This document shows, piece after piece, positions 34,163-43,234 of a DNA stretch of 64,000 bases; positions within the stretch are counted from its first letter, which is position 1, and each line of letters opens with the position of its first letter. The notes under the pieces are model-generated. The model was not told where the DNA came from, ran no database searches, and saw nothing but the letters and a program-made list of their open reading frames with translations. A program made the position numbers and the translations under genes. The stretch is from Chaetoceros tenuissimus (Eukaryota; Bacillariophyta; Thalassiosirophyceae; Chaetocerotales; Chaetocerotaceae). The stretch is from the NCBI GenBank assembly GCA_021927905.1, contig BLLK01000038.1, positions 2,356,001 to 2,420,000 on the forward strand, written 5' to 3'.

Positions 34163-37100
34163 TTAATCAGTGCTATCCTCCAATACGACGCGAACAACAT
34201 AAACGTCCTCTATAGATTTTGATGCTCTTTCCTTCAATTCATTCTCTTGTTCTCTTGACAATGTTCCATCGGGAAAGGTTGTTCCATCCCAGTAGATCTC
34301 GCCTTTAACTCTACTACTAGGTACATCAATGGATGTATTTGGGAGCTCAGACTCTTCAACATCCTCCACATAACTGGCCATTCCACCAAACTGTACGTCT
34401 TTCAAAGATTGATTTTTCTCCAAACATTCAATCCAAGTATCAACATTTCTTGATCCAACAAGGTCAGTATTACACAATTTTAGCCATTCAATCTTACAAT
34501 CATCTTGAGCGAGAAACTTTGCAAGTCGTTCACCGCATTCTTTACCACCAACTTCTCCACCTATGCATGTCCCAAATATATAAAGTGTCTTGAGATTGGT
34601 TGATGTATTCTCAAGCCAATCAAGTAATGCATCCATTGCAACTCTTCCATGAGGACATTCGTATACATTGAGTTCCTCCAATCCAATTGGTAAGTGATGA
34701 AGCACATCAGAAACATCTTCTGCTTTGAAATCGCTCAAGTAATCAATTTCCATACTCTTTGTGGCGGAATACTTCATAGATTCATTCCATTGGTCCTTAT
34801 TTTCATTCAGAAAACATGTAATAGCAAATGAATCCATAGATTTTGATACTCTTTCTTTCAATGTCTCCGTTTTTCCTGTTGACAATGTTCCATCAGGAAA
34901 TGTTGTTCCATCCCAGTAGATCTTGCCTTTAACATCAGAATGAAGTATTTCACTGATATCAAGTTCATCCTCATCAGGATCAGGTACATCAATAGATGAA
35001 TTCGGGAGCTCTCTAAACATCTTTACATAAATATTCATTCCAATCAAGGTTACATCTTTCAAAGATTGATTTTTCTCCAAACATTCAATCCAAGTATCAA
35101 CATTTCTTGATCCAACAAGGTCAGTAGCACACAATTTTAGCCATTCAATCTTACAATCATCTTGAGCGAGAAACTTTGCAAGTCGTTCACCGCATTCTTT
35201 ACCACCAACTTCTCCACCTATGCATGTCCCAAATATATAAAGTGTCTTGAGATTGGTTGATGTATTCTCAAGCCAATCAAGTAATGCATCCATTGCAACT
35301 CTTCCATGAGGACACTTCCATATCCTAAGTTCCTCCAATCCAATTGGTAAGTAATGAAGCACATCAGAAACATCTTCTGCTTTGAAATCGCTCAAGTAGT
35401 AATCTCTTATTTCCATACTCTTTGTGGCGGAATACTTCATAGATTCATTCCATTGGTCCATATTTTCATTCAGAAAACATGTAATAGCAAATGAATCCAT
35501 AGATTTTGATACTCTTTCTTTCAATGTCTCCGTTTTTCCTGTTGACAATGTTCCATCAGGAAATGTTGTTCCATCCCAGTAGATCTTGCCTTTAACATCA
35601 GAATGAAGTATTTCAGTGATATCAAGTTCATCCTCATCAGGATCAGGTACATCAATAGATGAATTCGGGAGCTCTCTAACCCTCTTTACATAAATATTCA
35701 TTCCAATGAAGGTTACATCTTTCAAAGATTGATTTTTCTCCAAACATTCAATCCAAGTATCAACATTTCTTGATCCAACAAGATCAGTTTGACGCAATTC
35801 AAGTTCTTCGATCTTACAATCATCTCGAGCGAGAAACTTTGCAAGTCTTTTACCGCATTCTTTACCGCCAACTTCTCCACCTATGCATGTATAAGATATA
35901 TCAAGTTTCTTGAGATTGGTTGATGTATTTTCAAGCCAGTCAAGCAATGCATCCATTGCAACTCTACCATGAGGACATTTCTCTATCTTGAGTTCCTCCA
36001 ATCCAATTGGTAAGTGATGAAATATATCAGCAACATCTTGTGCTTTGAAATAGCTCAAGTGATCAAAATCCATACTTTTCGTGACTGAATGTTTCAATGC
36101 ATGCAAAGTCTCATTCCAGTTGTCTTTATTTTCATCATCATAAGCAAATTTGAGACATGCTTTTGTAGATGCAAATACACCACGTACATTATTGTTCAAT
36201 TCCTCATACATTTCATGATTTTCATGGTTCTTCAGAGGTTCAAGTTCCATAGCATTACCACTTCGACCGACTACTGCATTAAGAATATTTTTGCGGTCGT
36301 CTTCTCTAGAAGCTTTTGCATTTTGAATCGAAACGGACAATGATTTGAACAAGCGTTCTCTTGGAAAATGTGTCAAAGACTCTTTGTAACCACTCGCATA
36401 ATTTGTAGGGCCACCTTCAACAAAACCAACTACAGACTTATGAATAGTTTTACCCCGAAAATCTTTGAATTCATGCTCATGATAAGTATAGACTGCAAGC
36501 ACACCATCCATGCCTTTCTGCTTTGATAAGATCAAAGTCAAGTACAACTCGTACATGCACCACAATCGACTATACACTTGATTTTTTACATCTAGAATGG
36601 AAATGACACGGAAATTTGCAATATTCATGGCTTTGGCAAAGGCCGAATCAGCTGGATTGGATGTAATCTCAGATTGGAGATCATGTTGGTTGTTTGCAAA
36701 TGCACATATCCAAATAGGCGTATCTTCAGTCATTCCGCCACCACTTGCATCTGGATCAAAATCATCTGCAGAATCATTATAAACCATTTCACCACCTCTT
36801 GCCCTAACCCTACTAACATTGTGGTTATAATCAGGATCATTAATTTCAAAATCCTTCACCATCTGCTCCAAACATGCCAATGTATGTAGAAACGTTTCAC
36901 CCCAATAGTGACTAACGAAATGTAAGCAAAGAAAGTCAGTCATAACGTATTTTTCATAGGATATATTCATTCAATTTGCAGAGAAAAACTTACCTTACAA
37001 ACCAACGAGGTGGCTGAGTACCTTTTGTGGATGGCAATGTTTCGACAAAAGACTTTTTTGAATGTTCAGTAAATGGTTTGGTGATGTAATCGTTGACATC

Positions 37101-37598
37101 ATACAATGTAGCATTTTCAAGAGTGATTGCTTCTTCTTCTCCAGTTTCCTTCCCATCTTTATAGATTTTGCGAGTCCATTTTTCTTCCTCGCATCTGCGT
37201 TTGATCAAAGGGATGATGGCTCTAAGTTGTCGAAGGGTAATGCCTCTGACTTCAGTATCCATGGATCGGTAACGAGACGGATCAAAAGAATCGACAAATT
37301 CATGTTTGGCTTTTGAAGTAAGCTTCACACCTTCTCCAAGTCTTTCGATTTCTACAGTGTCTAATCCTGTATGTTCATTGAATACTCGTGAGTTTGATAC
37401 ATAGGACGCATCTCTTGGTTGACTCATGTCCACGAATTCACCCTCATAATTCTCATAACCTTCAATCAATTCTTTGAAGTCTTTGTGAAATTTATGTACA
37501 TTAGCACATTTCCGGCTTTCTTCTTGGGAAGAATGGTCTGAAGTGTCTTTGACCTGCGGTTCCCAAAATGTATTCTCGAAGCAGCAAAGGATTGTCAT
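34163..37598 (-). CDS. TIR-like domain plus leucine-rich-repeat protein
   Basis: Two exons, 37598-36994 and 36911-34163; 82-bp intron (GTAAGT...GTTAG); 1,117 aa. The splice gives RWFV-SHYWGETF, a motif common to a large algal family. Residues about 197-345 look like a divergent TIR-type fold: strand FVSHYWGE, then PIWICAFANNQHDL, then RVISILDVKNQVYSRLWCMYEL. There S-x-x-W-C-x-x-E (S316 to E323) resembles the alpha-D/catalytic Glu motif of plant TIRs. From about 480 to the end are LRR blocks of about 220 aa, three in all, the third shorter. Each holds strands such as LPIGLEEL, STNLKxL and CKIExL and an acidic loop. No nucleotide-binding (NB-ARC) domain was seen. The N-terminal 195 residues are unassigned. 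Candidate intracellular sensor; function inferred. Confidence 0.8.
34190..36080 (-). repeat. Three near-identical ~660-bp LRR blocks
   Basis: The same word CCATACTCTTTGTGGCGGAA recurs with a spacing of 663 bp (34750, 35413), and the related start at 36070 is 657 bp further. Blocks 2 and 3 are almost identical over hundreds of bases; block 1 is slightly more diverged. The period is a multiple of three, so the frame is preserved. Confidence 0.9.
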
Positions 37599-38317
37599 GA
37601 TATGCAGCTGCTGTCACGAGTACGACACTAGAGATGGAAATTCTACTGTAGAGTTCAGTTGAAGATATGAGAAATAGCTCTGACTTGAAATCTCAGAGAA
37701 ATGGATGGAAGTGAAAATAATGATATGTACTTAGGCCTTGTCCAAACACAAGGAAAAAAGTAATAGTTTGTACGAGCGAACAGCTAGAAACCATACGTGC
37801 TGAGGAATGTGCGGCAAAAGAGGGAGGCAGTGCAGTAGAGGAAGATGATACTTCCAGCAACAACGAAGAAGAAGGTGAGGAAGATTATTCGATTCTTCCA
37901 GCGACGAGCGAGGAAGAAGAGGAAGATGATAAAGAAATTATCTCTTCTACTGTCATTTATAACTTCTTTTTAACCTTCTTTCATCTATCTTAGGAATCAA
38001 CATAATGGGAAATCTTGATGTGGCTGCCTCAAGGACAGCATTGAAATAGAGTAATGGATGCATTAGATGTGAAACTTGACGAGAAGTCACAAGAATACAG
38101 GTATCAGGTGGCAAAGAAAAAGATTCCCATTTATTACAAGTACTGCGTGTCTGAGATTCTTGATGTCATTGACTTTGATTTTCTGTTCCTTGTCGACATT
38201 GTCATTGATGAAATGACAGGCTAAATAGACTATAAACAAGATGTCATTGAATCTATACTACTGTATGTACATAGATATACTACAACAATGACGACTTACT
38301 TAGATTTAAATGTATGA
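37599..38317. other. Intergenic region with an acidic open stretch and copy 2 of the ~95-bp repeat
   Basis: On the plus strand 37724-37993 is open without an ATG and reads like an acidic coding fragment (TSEQLETIRAEECAAKEGG, then Glu/Asp runs). This may be a relic exon. The repeat copy is at 38200-38295. The region also contains the LRR gene promoter. Confidence 0.4.
38200..38295 (+). repeat. ~95-bp direct repeat, copy 2
   Basis: Partner of 33836-33929 in the same orientation. It differs mainly around the TATACTA...TATAC section. Confidence 0.8.
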
Positions 38318-39887
38318 TTACATTGCTTCAAATTCTCTCATAGCTCGTTCCACTTTACTATCAAATTCATCACTTGAATCATAACTGAGTAAATCACCCC
38401 AACCAAGACGTTCAATCCAGCTCGCTATACTATCCCTCTTTTTCTTCTTCTTTCGGTGGTTATTTTCTTCAAATGCTTCATCCTCTTCTTGACGACAAGG
38501 TTCATCCTCTTGTTGCATAGGATCAGCATTGGGTGTAGAAGATAATAAATCTGCAACACTTGGAACCTCACCACCATGCAATACTACCAAAATAAAACAT
38601 ATAAATATTGGTAACTCAGGAATCAACTTTTTCAATGCTTGTACTTTTGGCTGGACGGGTATAAATAGTCATGTTTAACAATCCACCAATGGGATAGAAT
38701 AGTGATGTGATCCAAAAGGATATTTCATTGCGTGATATTTTGGCAACGGCAATGGCTAATTCTATAATGGGACCAGTGTATACTAGGAGAAATGCACATA
38801 CGTAGAGTATAGATTGTTTGGCAGCTTCCTTTGTGAGTTTCATTTTGATGGTTTCTTCTTCTTGTTTGGGTGGTTGAGCTTGTGGTGCTTGAGATTCTTG
38901 AGGTCGAGCTTGAAGTTCTTGAGGTTCATCTTGCTGAGAAAGTGAAGACAGGTTTGGTTCACGATGCACATTGCCATTTTCAAGTTTATTCACTTGATCA
39001 GCATCATCATTGTGAAAGCTATGCTCTTGACTGACTTTACTACTTTCTGTTTCTTTTCTAGTTTTCAATACCATTTCCAATCTCTTTGCATTTAATGGAT
39101 CAATAGCGATTGGTTTGACTGATTCATATCGTTTCCTTGTCGGTGGTGCAGCATTATTATCATTGTTTGGATTGTCATTTCCTTTACCTTTACCTTGTTC
39201 GATAGGAGTCAATTGCGATTCCGTCACATAGACATGACGAGTCAAGGAACTCAATATATAGACCAACAATGTAAAACAAATGGCATATGGAATAATTTGT
39301 GCAAACAATACAGTCATGTCTGCATATTTTCCACGTGTACATTCTTCTCGATCTTGAGCGATACAGTCAAATGGTCGAGGTGCAATCGCACACATGCTTC
39401 CATAAGGTGCAGCGTTATAATCTCCTCTTATAAAGACTACAATCGCAATCACAATCGCAACCACCATGATGAATCTTCTTATATATCGTTCTTCTCGTTT
39501 GGCAAAGTCTTGAGGTGTCACCTTGTACTTGACTCTTTTTAAAAAGTAATACGTCAAAAAGAGTGTATAATAGGGAACCATGAATCCACCAATATACAGA
39601 AACAAGCCGGTAACTTCACAGGAACGAACATTGCCAATGGAAAAGACTTTATCAATGTTGTCACTTGGAGAAGCAAAGGGTGATATAAGTACAGCAAGAG
39701 AATTGATGATATCTCCTATCAAGAGACCGAATATGATTCTGGAATAGGGAGACTGCAGTCCAGTTTCAGAGTTCCAAATCATGAGAGCTAGAATGGATGA
39801 AGCTACACATGATACAGATGCTGTCACGCATCGGACTATTTGTGAGGCTACAATGCTTGGAGTTGGCAATGGAATAGAAGATGACAT
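38318..39887 (-). pseudogene. Seven-transmembrane (GPCR-like) receptor, paralogue 2, with a one-base frameshift
   Basis: Two overlapping frames, 39887-38616 and 38635-38318, together encode one receptor. TM segments, the S-x-x-x-RIIFG motif after TM1, F-A-S-P-S-D, the extracellular loop C-A-I-A-x4-D-C-x6-E-C-T-R-G and I-Y-T-R-P after TM7 match the other two 7TM genes. Paralogues continue R-P-x-V-R-S-L...GG-D; here V-Q-A-L-K-K-L...HGGE continues only in the next frame. A single extra base, probably in the four-base run at 38645-38648, explains it; removing one base makes the length a multiple of three (523 codons). Without correction the protein ends KVDS. It may be a real lesion, an assembly error, or a short isoform. 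No introns. A retrotransposon sits 25 bp upstream of the ATG. Confidence 0.75.
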
Positions 39888-39912
39888 AACTATTGGTGTA
39901 TATGATGAATGA

Positions 39913-40201
39913 ACGTTGAAATACCTCTCCTTTGGTAGCTACTTGCCCTTAAGCTATGTAGTATATAATACTCTGTAGCTAGATGAAGTACTTGGTCTTC
40001 TATAGTTTTAGTTTACTCGATACAGAAACGGATGGTTTCTATTTAATGAGATGATGCTGCCGTTACGTGCTGCTTCATCTCCTCCACACATTCTTCATTC
40101 TGAGCCTTTACTGCCTCCGCGTACGTTTTCTTTTGGCGTTCTACAATTTTAGCATGATTGCTACTACCGTCATTGGTTGCCTTCCTTTTATTATTTCCAA
40201 C
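39913..40201 (-). repeat. 3' LTR of the copia element
   Basis: 289 bp; no mismatch to 45631-45919 found by eye. It includes the last about 53 codons of the pol ORF (stop at 40043). It abuts the upstream region of the second 7TM gene. Confidence 0.92.
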
Positions 40202-43200
40202 GCGCTCCTTTGGGTGAGTGTACCCTGTATATGATACGCTTATATGGTCCCATCCCATTATTGCTCTTCTAAAGTTCGTAAAGCCCTTACCCATCAATGG
40301 CTTCGTGTTGTAATCGGCAATCATTTCGTCAGTCGGACAATATACAACTTCAATATTTCCATTCTTGATTCTATCCGTTGACCAGAATTGTTTAATTGCT
40401 ACATGCTTCATATTCGACGTACACGAATCCCGACCATTCTTCAAGATCTTAATTTCTGACTCATTATCCTTTGCCAACACATTACTCTCAAGTTTGTATC
40501 CTTGTTCTTCCATGAACATTTCGAAATAAATGTTCTTCGGCAATCCCTCACTTGTTCCCACTAATTCGCAATCAGTCGAACTACGTGTATTCATCTTTTG
40601 TTTGGATGCTTTCTGATCTAGTACACCTGTACCCATCGTGATTATTTGCCCTGTATGTCCTCTCATATCATTGTGGACAGCATGAGCCGAATCCGTCATG
40701 GTTAGCATGTGCAACAAGTCATCAGCCCCTACGGTCCTGAGATCGTCTTGAGTAGTCTTTATCCAGCTCATCATTCGCATAAACTTGTGCCAATCTTCCC
40801 TATTCGGTTCATGCACCCTAGTCATCAAGAAAGTGTTAGTGAACTCCAAGTCTACTCTACTCCTTTTCATAGCCCACGCTACTTTCATTATGTATTTCAA
40901 AAATATGTCGGCTTTCTCTCTATTCAGCTTTGGTGATTTCTTGTTCACTTTGAATAACCACTTCGCATGTGGTGTCGTGTACTTTCTATTTAGTACCATA
41001 CCTAATTCCTCCTCAAGATCCTTGATCATTTGCTTGATATACGGCACCGTACCGACGTCTACTTTTCCATCTCCTCTAAAGTAAAAATCTATGCCCAGGA
41101 ATTCAAGCTTCTTCCCTCGTTGTATTGTCAGTCCTGGGAATCGTTTGTTGATCTTGTCGATGAGGTCGGTGACTGCCTTAGTTTGTCCACCAACAATGTT
41201 ATCATCCACATACCACCCAATTGTGAGTTGTTTCCCGTCTACAGTTTTATTCGCTACACACTTGTCTATCTTGTTTATTTTGAACCCTTCTTGCATCAGC
41301 ACATCAGCAAACATGTTATACCACAATAATGCCGACTCAATCATACCATAGAGAGCCTTCAAGATCCTACAGTATAACACCTTCTTCCCTTTCTCGTATC
41401 TTACGCTTTCAGCAAAATCTGGATTAACTTCCACCATGATATCTACAAATTGTCCTTCGAATTTCAACAGTGCAAACTTGTCATCCGGTAAGTCGGCATG
41501 TAAGTAAGCACCTGGAACATCGAATACCGCCACATCTCTTTTCTCGAACGCAAAAATGGTTACTAATGCTATCAGTGATTCGACTGACATGGTTGATGAT
41601 GATGCTTCTTCTCTGGGAACAAACTTCCTTTGTCCACTTCCATCACTGCAACACCTACCCTTGATTTTTCCATCTCTTTTCTCTTTAATTAAATTTATCG
41701 CTCTCAATGCCTTTGCCTTCTGTTCCGCAGTCAAAGAGTCGTAGTCAATTACTCCCAGTACACACATGTCGTTCAGCTGCTTGTATTCCTTTATCAAAGC
41801 CGCGACTGCTCGCTCCTGAAATATCTTAATTCCTTCAGTTGCTGTCATCTGGTTGAACATGTAGTCTACTGCCCTTGAATACAATTGTCTTGTAGTAGTA
41901 TGGTTGAGGTTCTCAGCTAAGTTTGAGAAGTTGAACTCCTCTGTCTGCATGTAGCTTTTTCCATCAGTACTGCCTATGTTGTTCAAAGGATCTTGCGGTG
42001 GTCTCCTAGCCCTTTGGGATCTCTGCGGTCTTTCTTTTGCACCATTACTATCTGTAGTTTCATTGCTATCTTCTCCTTCGTATTCTGATCCGGTATCCTC
42101 GTCACTTGACTCTACGCTATTATCTTCTACATCCGCATCGTCTTCGCTCCTTGGTTCAACTTCCTCGCTCCTTGGTTCAACATCCTCGCTCCTTGGTTCA
42201 ACATCCTCGCTCCTTGATCCTTCATGCTCATCACTAGTATCTTCGCTCCTTTCTTCTTCCTCCGAAACATCTACTTCTGAATCTTCAGATAGTGATTCAT
42301 CATCATCTACGTCCGAAGCATGGTAGGAGCTGTCATCAGGTCCGTCTGGTTCTTCTTCACTGCTAGTGGATGATACTGTGACATCATCATACACGTAAAC
42401 ACTACCATCATCTGAATCTTCCTCATCTATGTCAGTATCATCAATAGTCATGTTGTGTCCAGGTGACAAGCCAAGTTTAGGGATTCCATCCTCATCTAAG
42501 AAATCCGCTTTCTCTTTCGCAGCTAGCTCGTGTACTCTGTCAATTACCTCATCAGTGATTGCTAATTCATCCCATTGATGGCCATGTATTCTCTTTCCGG
42601 TGTTCAAAGACATAAAGTAGTACCCTCCTTGGGAATTGGAAGGTCGTAGTGCTATTCCGCGTATGGATCTTGGTTGTCTATTATTCTTCGACTCTCTGTA
42701 CACCAAACAATATGCTCCGAAAGTAACTTCGAGGTTACCAGCATCATGTGGGCCTCGACCTTCTATTACAGCTCCAGGGCTTATGTCTTTTGCAATGCTT
42801 CCTTCTCTTAGATGTTGATTGATCCAGTAGAATACATCGATGATGTTTTCGTCTACCATGATCTTTGGAACTTGTTTATATGGTAGCTTGTCCCAGTAAC
42901 ATCTCTGTCTGTCTTTTACAAATCTGATTTCTCTCTCAGCAAAAGGATTATGTTCGTTTGCAGCACAAGTTTCAACTGTTGCATTCACCTTCCCTTTAAT
43001 TCTCTCAAACTCATTATCTCCATTCACTAGTTCGACGGTAAAGCCTCTATTGTTGTGTAATGCTATTGCGTCGTTTAATGCCTTCACTATTTCATCTGTT
43101 GGTCTGTAGTATGTTATTCTTCCTGTTGCACTTATTTTTCGTTTGTTAAATGTGACTCCAATGATGAAGAGGATATTTCTGCCCCTTATGATGAGGTATG

Positions 43201-43234
43201 GGGCATAGTCACTATAGAAAAAGTCTATGTCCAA
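40043..43234 (-). CDS. Retrotransposon pol: integrase (part), reverse transcriptase, RNase H
   Basis: 1,063 codons from the first ATG; the frame is open upstream to 43312 and overlaps gag. It starts in the integrase core region and continues with an acidic Ser/Glu/Asp-rich linker holding the repeated word SEDVEPR. The reverse transcriptase follows, with VFDVPGAYLHADLPDD and the active-site box WYVDDNIVGG. RNase H is typical of diatom copia elements: TDSAHAVHND, NTRSSTDCELVG, KDNESEIKILKNGR, KHVAIKQFW and YCPTDEMIADYNTKPL. The C-terminus runs through the start of the 3' LTR. Catalytic residues look intact, so it may be active. It lies +1 relative to the gag frame. Confidence 0.9.
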   Translation of the reverse strand: MDIDFFYSDYAPYLIIRGRNILFIIGVTFNKRKISATGRITYYRPTDEIVKALNDAIALHNNRGFTVELVNGDNEFERIKGKVNATVETCAANEHNPFAEREIRFVKDRQRCYWDKLPYKQVPKIMVDENIIDVFYWINQHLREGSIAKDISPGAVIEGRGPHDAGNLEVTFGAYCLVYRESKNNRQPRSIRGIALRPSNSQGGYYFMSLNTGKRIHGHQWDELAITDEVIDRVHELAAKEKADFLDEDGIPKLGLSPGHNMTIDDTDIDEEDSDDGSVYVYDDVTVSSTSSEEEPDGPDDSSYHASDVDDDESLSEDSEVDVSEEEERSEDTSDEHEGSRSEDVEPRSEDVEPRSEEVEPRSEDDADVEDNSVESSDEDTGSEYEGEDSNETTDSNGAKERPQRSQRARRPPQDPLNNIGSTDGKSYMQTEEFNFSNLAENLNHTTTRQLYSRAVDYMFNQMTATEGIKIFQERAVAALIKEYKQLNDMCVLGVIDYDSLTAEQKAKALRAINLIKEKRDGKIKGRCCSDGSGQRKFVPREEASSSTMSVESLIALVTIFAFEKRDVAVFDVPGAYLHADLPDDKFALLKFEGQFVDIMVEVNPDFAESVRYEKGKKVLYCRILKALYGMIESALLWYNMFADVLMQEGFKINKIDKCVANKTVDGKQLTIGWYVDDNIVGGQTKAVTDLIDKINKRFPGLTIQRGKKLEFLGIDFYFRGDGKVDVGTVPYIKQMIKDLEEELGMVLNRKYTTPHAKWLFKVNKKSPKLNREKADIFLKYIMKVAWAMKRSRVDLEFTNTFLMTRVHEPNREDWHKFMRMMSWIKTTQDDLRTVGADDLLHMLTMTDSAHAVHNDMRGHTGQIITMGTGVLDQKASKQKMNTRSSTDCELVGTSEGLPKNIYFEMFMEEQGYKLESNVLAKDNESEIKILKNGRDSCTSNMKHVAIKQFWSTDRIKNGNIEVVYCPTDEMIADYNTKPLMGKGFTNFRRAIMGWDHISVSYTGYTHPKERVGNNKRKATNDGSSNHAKIVERQKKTYAEAVKAQNEECVEEMKQHVTAASSH

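Noticed and set aside
41976-42326. Plus-strand Ser/Leu-rich ORF within the transposon
   Set aside because: Antisense of the SEDVEPR acidic repeat in pol.
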